Below, piece by piece: positions 1-9,080 of a stretch of 64,000 bases of DNA. Made by a program: the position numbers and the translations under genes. The first letter of the stretch is position 1. Each line of letters starts with the position of its first letter. The notes below the pieces were generated by a model, which saw nothing but the letters and a program-made list of their open reading frames with translations, ran no database searches and was not told the origin of the DNA. This DNA comes from Clostridiaceae bacterium. GTDB taxonomy: Bacteria; Bacillota; Clostridia; Lachnospirales; Lachnospiraceae. The DNA lies in contig CAJTGE010000002.1 in assembly GCA_910575795.1 (NCBI GenBank), forward strand, positions 124,001-188,000, written 5' to 3'.

Positions 1-1
1 T

Positions 2-193
2 TTTGAAATGTATCTGTGGCATTTCCCCATGCTGATTTTGTGGGATTTTGTAAAGGACAGGGTTTGCATGGAGGAGAGGATATGGATGGCTGTATTTACA
101 GTTTTGGTCTTTATTTTATCCGCGATTCTGTATGTTGCGGCAGAGATTCCGCTGACCAGGCGGCTTGACAGGTTGAGGGATAAAGATGCTTAG
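2..193 (+). CDS. Acyltransferase family 3, C-terminal end (partial)
   Basis: The reading frame is open from the window edge to the TAG at 191-193, so only the last ~63 residues are present. The segment YLWHFPML followed by hydrophobic stretches and a short basic tail is typical of the end of acyltransferase-3 membrane proteins (OatA/NodX-like), which O-acylate cell-surface sugars. Its stop overlaps the next start by 8 bases, so it belongs to the glycan operon downstream. Family call from a short piece only. Confidence 0.6.
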   Translation, partial: FEMYLWHFPMLILWDFVKDRVCMEERIWMAVFTVLVFILSAILYVAAEIPLTRRLDRLRDKDA

Positions 194-524
194 AAATTAT
201 ATCAGTCTGCACGGCCTGATGCTTTTATATTCATTCGGGGCGGTATGTTCAAAATTTGCGTCCCGATATCGTTTTTTTTCTGCGGGTTTTTGTTTTTATT
301 ATGGGCTTGCCGTTGCTGTTCTGGTTGTCTATGCAATCGTATGGCAGCAGTTATTAAAAAAAATCCCGCTGGTTACAGGATATGCCAATAAGGCCGTTAC
401 AGTGGTTTGGGGCTTATTATGGGGCCGGCTGTTTTTTGGAGAGGCAATTACAGTAAAAAGCATGCTGGGCGCGATGTTCATTATGTTTGGCATTTATATA
501 GTGGTAAAATCAGATGGGCAATAA
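186..524 (+). CDS. Small DMT/EamA-type membrane protein (first of a pair)
   Basis: A 112-residue protein with about four hydrophobic segments and the terminal pattern (GRLFFGEAIT, then GAMFIMFGIYIVV) of half-size drug/metabolite-transporter proteins. Such proteins often act as heterodimers; ArnE/ArnF, which move an undecaprenyl-phosphate-linked sugar across the membrane, are the closest functional analogy. It overlaps its neighbour (514-870) by 11 bases and sits just before a polyprenyl-phosphate glycosyltransferase, which fits a lipid-linked-sugar flipping role. That role is inference from context. Confidence 0.7.
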   Translation: MLRNYISLHGLMLLYSFGAVCSKFASRYRFFSAGFCFYYGLAVAVLVVYAIVWQQLLKKIPLVTGYANKAVTVVWGLLWGRLFFGEAITVKSMLGAMFIMFGIYIVVKSDGQ

Positions 525-870
525 AGGAATTTATCGTTTTTTCTTTCTGGCTGCGGTGTTTCTGTCTTCCGTCTGCCAGATCATTTTAAAGAAAAATGCG
601 GGAAAAGAATATAAAAACAGAATCAGAGAGTACATGAATCTTCCGGTGGCAGCGGCTTACAGCCTGTTTTTTCTGTCAACCCTGCTGACACTGACCGCTT
701 ATAAATATGTTCCGCTCTCAATGGGCCCTATACTGGAAGCGACAGGTTATGTGTGGGTTGCAGGATTGGGGGCCGTTTTTTTAAAAGAGAAGCTGAACCG
801 GCAGAAGCTGATAGGGCTTATGCTGATTATTACAGGAATGATTGTGTTTAACTGGGGGATGTTCGGATGA
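514..870 (+). CDS. Small DMT/EamA-type membrane protein (second of a pair)
   Basis: A 118-residue, four-helix membrane protein. The ends of the chain (SSVCQIILKKNAG near the start; PLSMGPILEATGYVWVAGLG and IGLMLIITGMIVF later) match the SMR/EamA half-transporter pattern. Start and stop overlap both neighbours (ATGA overlap with the glycosyltransferase at 867), showing translational coupling. Probably forms a heterodimer with the preceding protein, by analogy with ArnE/ArnF; substrate unknown. Confidence 0.72.
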   Translation: MGNKGIYRFFFLAAVFLSSVCQIILKKNAGKEYKNRIREYMNLPVAAAYSLFFLSTLLTLTAYKYVPLSMGPILEATGYVWVAGLGAVFLKEKLNRQKLIGLMLIITGMIVFNWGMFG

Positions 871-1811
871 AACTGTTAAGCTTTGTAATACCGTGTTACA
901 GGAGCGAACATACGATTGAAAAAGTGACGGATGAAATTATGGATGTTGTATCAGGGCGGGATGGATATGATTATGAGATTATTGCCGTAAATGACGCTTC
1001 CCCGGATCACGTATATGACACGCTTCGCAGGCTGGCGCATCAGAACCCTAAAATCAAAGTGGTGGATCTCGCCAGAAATATGGGTAAGCATTCGGCGGTG
1101 CTGGCCGGATATTCGATCGCAGAGGGCGATTACATTGTGAACCTTGACGACGATTTTCAGAGCCCGGTGTACGAGCTCTGGAACATGTTGGGACCGATCG
1201 AGAGGGATGAATGCGATGTGACAACCGCGAAGTACAGAAAAAAGAAGGAATCCATGCTGAAACGGTTCGGAAGCAATTTTAATCTGTGGATATCGGAGAT
1301 GATGCTTGATAAGCCTAAGGGGCTGCGGTTTGAAAATTTAAGCGTTATGAAACGGTTTGTCCGTGATGAAGTCATAAAATACCAGAACCCGTATCCGTAT
1401 CTTGAGGGTCTGATCGTAAGGGTAACAAAGCGGATTCAGGCGGTTCCCATGGAAAACCGGGAGCGCGCGGATGATCAGACGTCCGGGTTTTCTTTTAGAA
1501 AGTCCCTCTCGCTTTTTGTAAATGGCTTTACTTCATTTTCCGTTAAGCCGCTGCGGATCGCGACGGTTCTGGGATTCCTGTTTGCGCTGTTTGGCTTTTT
1601 ATTTGGCATGTATATTGTCATAAAGAAAATACTGATTCCGGAAGTGCCGGTGGGCTACAGCTCGCTTATGGCGGTCATGCTTTTTTCCAGCGGCCTGATC
1701 ATGCTGGTGCTGGGGATGATTGGCGAATATGTAGGCCGTATTTTTATATGCATCAATCATTCGCCGCAGTTTGTTATAAAAGAGACAATCAATGTGGAAA
1801 GGAAGCTGTGA
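867..1811 (+). CDS. Polyprenyl-phosphate glycosyltransferase (GT2, ArnC/GtrB/DPM type)
   Basis: The 314-residue protein has a GT-A catalytic domain (residues ~1-220: FVIPCYRSEHTI start, NDASPD nucleotide-binding segment, LDDDFQSP DxD motif) and two C-terminal transmembrane helices (~230-255 and ~268-292). This is the layout of enzymes that move a sugar from a nucleotide donor to undecaprenyl/polyprenyl phosphate on the inner membrane face. The two DMT proteins just upstream would be suitable flippases. The sugar itself cannot be read from the sequence. Confidence 0.88.
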   Translation: MKLLSFVIPCYRSEHTIEKVTDEIMDVVSGRDGYDYEIIAVNDASPDHVYDTLRRLAHQNPKIKVVDLARNMGKHSAVLAGYSIAEGDYIVNLDDDFQSPVYELWNMLGPIERDECDVTTAKYRKKKESMLKRFGSNFNLWISEMMLDKPKGLRFENLSVMKRFVRDEVIKYQNPYPYLEGLIVRVTKRIQAVPMENRERADDQTSGFSFRKSLSLFVNGFTSFSVKPLRIATVLGFLFALFGFLFGMYIVIKKILIPEVPVGYSSLMAVMLFSSGLIMLVLGMIGEYVGRIFICINHSPQFVIKETINVERKL

Positions 1812-1814
1812 CAT

Positions 1815-2475
1815 ATGGCGGATATTATAATCTTTGGAATGGAGCAATTTGCCGGGCAGATGTTTGAGCTGTTGAAAAGGGAAGCGGAGATGAATGTGAA
1901 GGCATTTTGCGCTGACAGGTCGTATTTACCGGAAAAAAGTGAATGGGGGGGGACAGATTGTTGCCTTTGAAGATTTGGAAAAGTATTTTGCGCCGGACAA
2001 ACACAGCATTCTGTTCTGCATTGGTTATACACAGATGAACCAGATCCGGAAAGAAAGGATGGAGGAGGCCATGGCGCGGGGATATTCCATCGCGGATTAC
2101 CGCCATCCCACCGCCCTGATCCAGTCAGAAGACATTGGCGTCGGCAATATTTTTATGGAAGGCGTTGTGATAGGCCAGGGCGTAAAGATTGGGGACGGAA
2201 ACATTTTCTGGCCTGCGGCGCATATTGCGCATCATACATGGGTGGGGAATTATAATTTCTTTACGATTTCCACGGCAATTGCGGGGAATATACGGATACA
2301 TGATTTCTGTGTTTTTGGCGCCAATTGCACAGTCAAAAACGGAATTGAGATAAAAAATGGCACATTGGCAGGCGCAGGCGCTTATATTGCGCATTCAACC
2401 GAGGAGTGGAGTGTGTATACACCTCCCAGATCCTATCAATTGAAAGGAAAGAGCAGCCTTGATTTTAAGCTCTGA
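1815..2475 (+). pseudogene. PglD/NeuD-like sugar acetyltransferase, frameshifted in a G8 run
   Basis: The gene starts with ATG at 1815 (MADIIIFGMEQFAGQMF, a Rossmann-like N-terminal domain) and runs into a premature TGA at 1968-1970. From the G tract at 1945-1952 the +1 frame continues with EDLEKYFAPD and left-handed beta-helix hexapeptide repeats (VVIGQGVKIGDGNIFWPA onward) to the TGA at 2473. With seven Gs rather than eight the two halves join as ...SEWGGQIVAFEDLEKYF..., a normal ~220-residue acetyltransferase. Downstream translation could also begin at GTG 1939. It may be a true mutation, a phase-variable switch or a sequencing error. Confidence 0.8.
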
Positions 2476-2488
2476 GCAGGGGATAAAA

Positions 2489-3487
2489 ATGATTCGTATA
2501 TTAGTGTTGGGAGTTGGCGGCAACGTGAGCCAGGGGATTGTGAAGGCGCTCAGGAAAACAGGTTTGGATATACATATAACGGGCGCCTGCGTTTCTCCTG
2601 TGTCGGCCGGATTATATATGTGCGATGAAGCGTATCTTTCACCGTATGCAAAGGAAGAACGCTTTATGAGCTGGCTTGTGGAGATCTGCAACCGGCAGAA
2701 GATTGATATGATATTAACGGGCGTGGAAGAAAATATTAGGGAAATTGTGAGACAGAAGCAATATCTGGAGAGCCGCGCGGGCGCAGTGTTTGCCGCATCC
2801 TCTTATGAGCAGCTAAAAATAGGACAGGATAAACTGTTGACCGCCCGGTGGCTAAAAGAAAACGGGCGCCATTATCCTGCCTGGTGTGATGCGGGCGATA
2901 CAGGCGGGATAGAGGAGCTTGTCAGGAAAGCCGGTTTTCCATTGCTGGCCAAGCCGAGGAGGGGAAAAGGCTCTCATGGTATCTATGTGCTGCATGACGA
3001 AAAGGAATTAAAACGGCTTGGCCGTTTAGAAAATTATGTCTTAGAGGAATATGTCGGAAGCAGCGACCATGAATATACGGTGGGCTGTTACTGCAGCAAA
3101 AACGGCGCGCTGATGGATGTGATCATAATGCGCCGCCGTTTAAAAAACGGGACAACCGTCTGGGCAGAAGTTGTTGAAAACGAAGCGATCCGCAGAGAGG
3201 CCGAAAAAATTTGCAAAGCCTTTGGCCCCAAGGGGCCCTTAAACCTGCAGATGAGATTAAACGGAGAGGGAGAAGCCGTCTGTTTTGAGATGAATGTCCG
3301 TTTTTCCGGGACAACGGCAATGCGCGCAAATTTTGGTTTCTGCGATGTTGAAGCCATGGTCAGGGAATATATATTGGGAGAACCGATTGAAAACTGTTTC
3401 CATGTTGTGCCGGGGGAAGCCTATCGATATGATGAAGAACTATATCTGCCGCCAGGGACAACAGGCCGGATGGAAGGCAATATATAG
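2489..3487 (+). CDS. ATP-grasp family ligase
   Basis: A 332-residue protein starting at ATG 2489 (RBS AGGGG just upstream; a TTG at 2459 lacks one). The N-terminus IRILVLGVGGNVSQGIVKAL is a Rossmann-like pre-ATP-grasp fold. The core has FPLLAKPRRGKGSHGIY (ATP-lid lysine/glycine motif), LEEYVGSSDHEYTVG, and the metal-binding pattern CFEMNVRFSG. This is the carbamoyl-phosphate-synthase-like ATP-grasp type found in surface-polysaccharide clusters, where it would ligate a carboxylate to an amine. The stop codon coincides with the edge of a palindromic repeat (3485-3615), so the natural C-terminus may have been trimmed. Confidence 0.82.
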   Translation: MIRILVLGVGGNVSQGIVKALRKTGLDIHITGACVSPVSAGLYMCDEAYLSPYAKEERFMSWLVEICNRQKIDMILTGVEENIREIVRQKQYLESRAGAVFAASSYEQLKIGQDKLLTARWLKENGRHYPAWCDAGDTGGIEELVRKAGFPLLAKPRRGKGSHGIYVLHDEKELKRLGRLENYVLEEYVGSSDHEYTVGCYCSKNGALMDVIIMRRRLKNGTTVWAEVVENEAIRREAEKICKAFGPKGPLNLQMRLNGEGEAVCFEMNVRFSGTTAMRANFGFCDVEAMVREYILGEPIENCFHVVPGEAYRYDEELYLPPGTTGRMEGNI

Positions 3488-3615
3488 TAAACGACAAAAT
3501 AATTTGTCGTTTACTACGGGGGATGCGCACGATTTTGCAAAGGTAGATGCTGCGTTTCGCGCAGCGCAAAATCGGCGCAGTGAACGACAAAAACAAAAAT
3601 TTTTGTCGTTCACTA
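3485..3615 (+). repeat. Palindromic element H
   Basis: A 131-bp fold-back element. Its left end is itself a hairpin (TAGTAAACGACAAA ... TTTGTCGTTTACTA, 3485-3516), and its right end is a variant hairpin (AGTGAACGACAAA ... TTTGTCGTTCACT, 3578-3614). An inner inverted repeat pairs GATTTTGC with GCAAAATC. The first three bases provide the stop codon of the ATP-grasp gene. Single copy in this window. Confidence 0.75.
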
Positions 3616-3617
3616 TA

Positions 3618-3767
3618 ATGTACTCTCGGAATCTCTCTGCGCCTGCTTTTCCGCCAGATGCACCCAAATTTAATCAACGTACGCTCCACGTACGCCTCAT
3701 AAATTTGTGCACATCTGACAAAAAATCATCTCACAAAATCAGGCACAGCGAGATTCCGAGAGTACAT
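3618..3767 (+). repeat. MITE-like fold-back repeat, family A, copy 1
   Basis: A 150-bp element with terminal inverted repeats ATGTACTCTCGGAATCTC / its complement, flanked by TATA on both sides (3614-3617 and 3768-3771), which may be a target-site duplication. The whole element folds back on itself around a central ACGTACGCTCCACGTACGC. A second, inverted copy lies at 19039-19201; short derivatives are at 45966-46007 and 57984-58040. No coding capacity. Confidence 0.88.
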
Positions 3768-3797
3768 TATACAAAAAATGAGGGATAATGAGAAATT

Positions 3798-4691
3798 ATG
3801 AATATACTGGTGACAGGCTCTAACGGATTTATCGGCAGGAATATCGTGAAAGAACTGATGAAAAACGATTGTGTCATTGGATGTGGCAGGAAGGAAAATT
3901 CTCTTATAGACATCAATGGATATGTCAGATGGGATATGGCCAGTGAGACATGCCCGGACGAGCTGCACGACAGAAAATTTGACATAATCGTTCATGCAGC
4001 GGCATCGCTTGATAAGGATGACAAAAAGGAAGAACTGATTGCCACAAATTGTCTGGGCACGCACCGGGTTTATGCGCTTGCAGCCAGAAAACATGTGAAA
4101 AAGGTGATTTATCTCTCTAGCCTGCCGGTTGTTGGCGTCCCTTTCCCCACTCCGATCACCGAGGAATCTGCAATAAAACCAATTACCATGTACCATGCGG
4201 CCAAAGCGGCCGGAGAACTTATCCTGGCCCAGCTTGAAAAGGAAGGGATCGATGTTTTTAATCTGAGAATTCCTTCTCCCATAGGGCCCGGTATGCCGTC
4301 AGGAACGATCGTCCCGGTCTTTCTGGAACAGGCTATCCGGGGCAAAAAGCTGACGCTGCTTGGCAGAGGGACGCGCCGGCAGAATTATATAGATGTCAGG
4401 GATATTGCCTTTGCTGTCAGGCGGATCATCCGCGAAGAGGTTCCGGGCGGGACATATAATCTGGCGTCTGATGAAACGATATCCAATTACGAAATAGCAA
4501 ACATGTGTTTGTATGTAGCGGACAGCAAATCAAGGATCTGTTTCTCTGCGGAAGCGGATCCATGCGATAACTGGGCGTGGGATGCAGATACCTCAAAATT
4601 AAAAGCTGCGATCGGAAACTTTACGAATCATGCCGTCAGAGACTCACTGAGAGATATCGCAAATGATATAAAAGAGAGATTGGAAAACTGA
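3798..4691 (+). CDS. NAD-dependent epimerase/dehydratase (extended SDR)
   Basis: A 297-residue extended short-chain dehydrogenase. The N-terminal NAD(P) motif is TGSNGFIGRN (GxxGxxG), and the catalytic region shows SSLPVVG followed by MYHAAKAAGE (the usual YxxxK is read here as YHAAK). C-terminal residues define the sugar-nucleotide pocket. It likely epimerises, dehydrates or reduces a nucleotide sugar for the surrounding glycan pathway. Start at ATG 3798, just after two palindromic repeats, so its expression may depend on read-through across them. Confidence 0.83.
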   Translation: MNILVTGSNGFIGRNIVKELMKNDCVIGCGRKENSLIDINGYVRWDMASETCPDELHDRKFDIIVHAAASLDKDDKKEELIATNCLGTHRVYALAARKHVKKVIYLSSLPVVGVPFPTPITEESAIKPITMYHAAKAAGELILAQLEKEGIDVFNLRIPSPIGPGMPSGTIVPVFLEQAIRGKKLTLLGRGTRRQNYIDVRDIAFAVRRIIREEVPGGTYNLASDETISNYEIANMCLYVADSKSRICFSAEADPCDNWAWDADTSKLKAAIGNFTNHAVRDSLRDIANDIKERLEN

Positions 4692-4694
4692 TAT

Positions 4695-5402
4695 ATGAAA
4701 ATCCTATTTTTTTCGGATATCCATGGAAATCATTATGCGGCCGGACAATTTTTTAAAGAGATTCAGAGCATATCGTATGATAAACTGATATTTGGGGGAG
4801 ATGTCCTGGGATATTACTATGAACCGGATTGTATTATTTCGCTTCTTCGGGAAAAAAGGGCGTATTGTCTTTTGGGGAACCATGACAGAATGTTTTTAAA
4901 TGTCCTGGAGGGCAAAGAGGATGAACGTGAGCTAATAAAACGATATGGCAGTTCGTATCAAAACGCTGCGTCCAGAGTATCAAAGGAAAATGTGGACTTT
5001 TTGTATACTCTTAAAAGCAGGCTTGATATGGAGACAGACGGGCTTAGGCTGGTTTTTGTGCACGGCTCCGTATCGGAACCGCTGAACGGACGCATATATC
5101 CGGATACAGTGATAGGAGACGACAGGGATTACGAGGGAATAGATTTTGTGTTTGCAGGGCATACGCATCATAAAATGGTAAGGCCACTAATGAATGGATG
5201 TACCATCGTCAATCCCGGCTCCGCCGGCCAGCAGAGGGACGGGAAAGGGTGCTCTTATGTTCTGTTTGATACGGCTCTGCGTTCCTTTTCATTCCGTTCC
5301 ATTCCATTTGAGCCAGAGTCCCTGATCGCGGATATTTATCGCGCAGAGCATGACAGAAAGATGAGAGAAAAACTGATTGAGGTTTTGCTCAGGAAAGGTT
5401 AG
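4695..5402 (+). CDS. YfcE-like metallophosphoesterase
   Basis: A 235-residue calcineurin-like phosphoesterase. The metal-ligand motifs are in the family order: FSDIHGNH (DxH), GGDVLGY (GD), LGNHDR (GNHD), FVHGSV and FAGHTHH (GHTH), with VNPGSAGQQRDG as the characteristic closing motif. It starts three bases after the epimerase stop. Substrate unknown; members hydrolyse phosphodiesters or phosphomonoesters with two metal ions. In this operon it could process a phospho-sugar or lipid-phosphate intermediate (inference). Confidence 0.82.
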   Translation: MKILFFSDIHGNHYAAGQFFKEIQSISYDKLIFGGDVLGYYYEPDCIISLLREKRAYCLLGNHDRMFLNVLEGKEDERELIKRYGSSYQNAASRVSKENVDFLYTLKSRLDMETDGLRLVFVHGSVSEPLNGRIYPDTVIGDDRDYEGIDFVFAGHTHHKMVRPLMNGCTIVNPGSAGQQRDGKGCSYVLFDTALRSFSFRSIPFEPESLIADIYRAEHDRKMREKLIEVLLRKG

Positions 5403-5445
5403 CGCTTCATCCACAGACTCTGTTTTGGATGGAGCCAGGTGAAGT

Positions 5446-7444
5446 ATGAAAACGAAACATATTATCTGGTTCGCTGTACTGCAGCTTACCATCTTACTTT
5501 TTTCGCTGGTAAACTGCCGGTATCACGGACTCTCTCCGGCAATTGGGGCAGGATACGTCCTGTTTCAATTGGCCGGTGTTATGCTGCCGGGACTGGCAGC
5601 ATTTCTTTTTTTTGATATAAAAAACCGCAGCGCGGCCTCGGTAGCTGGGATCAGCTATGCTCTTGGGCTGGTTGTTCTCATAATAGAGTATCTCATCGTC
5701 AGCGCTGTGGGAATTCAGGAATACTCCTCTTTTTTATCATTTGTAATTGCCGTTTTCTCTATTATTTATATTGCCAAAAAACGCGGCCGGACAGAAGGCG
5801 GATGGAACGGTTCTGGCTGTATATTATGCATGATTTTTATTCTGCTTATCTTTCTGCTGGATTTGTTTTCTGTATCCTTTGTAAATACGATTCCCGGCGA
5901 GATAAACGGAAATGGTTACTATGTGGACTGGCTGTTCTGGACAGGCAATAATCTATCGTTCACAAAAGGTTTTCCGCCGCAGGATTACAGGCTGTGTGGG
6001 GAAATTTTCAATTATCATTACTTTTTCCAGTATCATAATCGCGCAGTCCCATTTTGTGACAGGAATTGATACAGTAGTTTTAAGCTTTTATTTTTCCTTT
6101 ATGATACCGGCTGTTTTATTGGCGACGGTTTCTTATACATTCTTTTCATCAGTTTTAAAGAAACGGGAATATATCGTTCTGGCAATGATTATTTCTCTGT
6201 TTGCGGAAGGCTCGTCTTTAACATTTATATGGCACATTTATTTTTGTCCGTTTGGATATGATTACGGCTATATTTTTGGAATGCTTTCCGTATATGTGCT
6301 GTCAGAGCTTGTCAAAAAGAGAGATACAGGCGTCAGGATGATCTCGCTGTCAGCCATTTTGATCTCAATGACAACAGGATGTAAGGGGCCGGTAGGCATT
6401 GTGATACTTATGGGATTTGGCGCGGTTTCACTGTATTATATCCTGCAAAAGCAATATAAAAAGGGAATTCTGCTAGGGGCGGTATGGCTGGGGGCATTTT
6501 TACTGACATACTTTGTTTTTATTTCCGGAGACGTCACAGCTTCTGAGGCAAGCCTGAAATTTTTGGGTATCAGGGGAGCTTTTAAAGTGAACCCGTATAT
6601 GAAAAAAATTTATTCCGGTTTAACAGAAGGGTATGGTTTTTCAGCCGGCAGAGTTATGAAAATCCTGACTATTTTGCTGTATCTTTATAACCTTAATAAG
6701 GCGGCTGTTCTGCTTTTTATCGTAGGCATTTTATATCTTTTGTACGCATGGGTTCATAAACACATTGATTTGGTTTTGCTGATTTTTTGCGTCATTTGCC
6801 CATGGGGAATGGCTTTGACAATCACGACCGCCCAGCAGGGCGGCAGTGAGATGTATTTTATGATGTCTGTCATTCCCTATGGAGCTGCCGCGGGCTTTTA
6901 TGCCATTGAAAGAATGCATAAAGTAAAATATTTATATCTGAATATGATGCTGTCAGTTGTAGTAACAGCGATGTACCTGAATTTTAGCAGCTTTCTGTAT
7001 AATGCTTATTTTAAAAGCAGGCAGGGATTACTGTGTATAAGAAATCAGCAGGAGGCTGCAGATTTTTCCATATATTACGCCACAAATGCGGACTATGAGG
7101 CGTATGAATGGATTAAGAATCACACGGATAAGGAAGCTATAATCGCTGCAGATTATCTGTTTGACGCAAATAATCAAACCCAGCAGATGGTAGCGGGTGT
7201 TTTTTCGGAGAGATATATCTGGAATGACGGAAAATATTCAGTCAATACGCCTGAAATCGAACGGAGAAAGGGGATCATCGAACGATTGCTGAACGGCGAT
7301 GGCAGCGCGGCAAGGGAATTAAAAGAAAATGGCGTGACCTATTTTATGCAGAATCTTCTTGTAAATCCGGATTTTAATTTAGAGGAGGAATACGGGACAT
7401 GTGTATTTGAGAATCCGGGTTTCCGGGTGTATAAGCTGGATTAA
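5446..7444 (+). pseudogene. Large integral membrane protein (GT-C-like), frameshifted
   Basis: The ATG at 5446 opens a frame with several transmembrane helices that stops at 6067-6069. From about 6026 the +1 frame carries the rest (IIIAQSHFVTGIDTVVLSFYF, then ~8 more helices and a soluble C-terminal domain) to the TAA at 7442-7444. The junction is a T5 run (6022-6026); four or seven Ts would give one ~665-residue protein. Overall layout (many helices, large loop after helix 1-2, soluble tail) resembles polyprenyl-sugar-dependent GT-C glycosyltransferases, but I cannot name the family. Mutation or sequencing error are both possible. Confidence 0.72.
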
Positions 7445-7465
7445 GAAAGACGGGGGATATGAGCG

Positions 7466-8056
7466 ATGGAGGAAATTATATTAGTCGGATACGGAGGCCA
7501 TGCGAAGAGCGTGGCTGATACGATAGAGAGAAGCGGGCGGTTTCATATCGCAGGATATACAGACAGCAGGGAACGTGATTCGGCATATGTTTATTTAGGC
7601 ACGGATGAGGCGCTGGGAATCTATTTGGAGAAAGGAATTCACAACCTGGCGCTCTGCATCGGGTATCTGGGGAAGGGCAATATCCGGGAACGCCTGTATC
7701 GGAATTTAAAAGAGCAGGGTTTTTCATTCCCGGTTGTGGCTGACCCTTCCGCAGCTATATCGGAACGGGTTGTGATCGGCGAGGGAACCTTTATTGGAAA
7801 AGGGGCGGTGGTTAACGCGGAAGCTGTGATAGGAAAGATGTGCATTATCAACACAGCCGCGGTGATTGAGCATGAGTGTCAGATAGGGGACTTTTCACAC
7901 ATCTCTGTCGGAGCGGTACTGTGCGGCCAGGTAAAGATCGGCGGGGCGGCTTTTGTGGGAGCGAATGCAACGATCATACAGTGCCAGACGATAGGAGAAC
8001 GGGAGGTGGTTCCCGCTGGTATGACAATCAGGGGCGCAGGCGGAAATATCACGTAA
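7466..8056 (+). CDS. neuD: NeuD-family sugar O/N-acetyltransferase
   Basis: A 196-residue protein of the NeuD/PglD type: an N-terminal Rossmann-like domain (IILVGYGGHAKSVADTI) that binds the sugar nucleotide, then left-handed beta-helix hexapeptide repeats (ERVVIGEGTFIGKGAVVN through HISVGAVLCGQVKIGGAAFVGANATI) that form the acetyl-CoA site. The conserved histidine in VIEHECQIGDF is the probable catalytic base. It is the first of three nonulosonic-acid genes and probably acetylates the sugar or its precursor. Confidence 0.87.
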   Translation: MEEIILVGYGGHAKSVADTIERSGRFHIAGYTDSRERDSAYVYLGTDEALGIYLEKGIHNLALCIGYLGKGNIRERLYRNLKEQGFSFPVVADPSAAISERVVIGEGTFIGKGAVVNAEAVIGKMCIINTAAVIEHECQIGDFSHISVGAVLCGQVKIGGAAFVGANATIIQCQTIGEREVVPAGMTIRGAGGNIT

Positions 8057-8081
8057 AATCAGAATTGGAGAGGACAGAGAA

Positions 8082-9080
8082 ATGAGACATACACTGATTA
8101 TAGCGGAAGCAGGCGTAAATCATAATGGCAGCCTGGATCTGGCGAAGCAACTGGCTCTGGCGGCAAAGGAATGCGGGGCGGATATCGTAAAATTCCAGAC
8201 AGCTAAATTAGATTCCCTTGTTTCAAAATACGCGGCTATGGCAGGATATCAGAAGAAAAATATAGGGCGGGAGATGAGCCAGAAGGAAATGCTTAAAAAG
8301 CTTCTTCTGACATATGAGGAGTTTCGGAGCCTGTCCGCATACTGTAAGGAAATCGGCATTCGCTTTTTGTCTGCCCCGTTTGATCTGGACAGTATCGGGT
8401 TTTTGGAGGAGCTGGGCTGTGATTTGTGGAAAATCCCCTCAGGAGAGATAACGAATCGTCCCTGTCTGGAACGGATAGCGAAGACGAATCAGCCGGTTAT
8501 ACTCTCAACAGGTATGAGCAGCCTTCGGGAAGTGGAGGAGGCGGTCTGCGTTTTAAAGGAGCGCGGGGCCGGAGAGCTTACGCTTTTGCACTGTACAACC
8601 GAGTATCCGGCGGCGTATGGGGATGTGAATCTGAGAGCAATGATAACGCTGAAAAATCAGTTTGGCTGCAGGGTCGGCTATTCGGATCACACAAAAGGGC
8701 TGGAGATTCCCGCCGCCGCGGTTGCCATGGGCGCGTCTGTGATTGAGAAGCATTTTACCCTGGATCCGCTTATGGATGGGCCGGATCACAGGGCAAGCCT
8801 GAGTCCAAAGGAGATGGCGGCTATGGTTCAGGCAATACGGAATGTCGAATCGGCCATGGGAGACGGCGAAAAAAAACCGGCTGAACCGGAATTGGCGAAT
8901 CAGACGGCCGCCAGAAAAAGTATTATAGCCGCGCGCGATATTGCCAGGGGAGAAATCCTGACGGACCAGAACCTGACCACAAAACGGCCGGGAAATGGGA
9001 TAAGCCCTATGAGGTGGTATGAGGTGACAGGGACAAAGGCGATTCGGGATTTTAAGGAAGATGAGTTGATTGAGTTATGA
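8082..9080 (+). CDS. neuB: N-acetylneuraminate (nonulosonate) synthase
   Basis: A 332-residue NeuB family enzyme: a TIM-barrel synthase domain (IIAEAGVNHNGSLDLAKQL start, ADIVKFQTAKLD, KIPSGEITNRPCLE, LLHCTTEYPA, GYSDHTKG, EKHFTLD) and a C-terminal SAF/antifreeze-like domain (~residues 280-332, ARKSIIAARDIARGE). It condenses phosphoenolpyruvate with ManNAc or a related 6-carbon sugar to give a sialic-type acid. Whether the product is Neu5Ac or a legionaminic/pseudaminic relative is not decided by the sequence. The stop overlaps the NeuC start (TTATGA). Confidence 0.93.
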   Translation: MRHTLIIAEAGVNHNGSLDLAKQLALAAKECGADIVKFQTAKLDSLVSKYAAMAGYQKKNIGREMSQKEMLKKLLLTYEEFRSLSAYCKEIGIRFLSAPFDLDSIGFLEELGCDLWKIPSGEITNRPCLERIAKTNQPVILSTGMSSLREVEEAVCVLKERGAGELTLLHCTTEYPAAYGDVNLRAMITLKNQFGCRVGYSDHTKGLEIPAAAVAMGASVIEKHFTLDPLMDGPDHRASLSPKEMAAMVQAIRNVESAMGDGEKKPAEPELANQTAARKSIIAARDIARGEILTDQNLTTKRPGNGISPMRWYEVTGTKAIRDFKEDELIEL

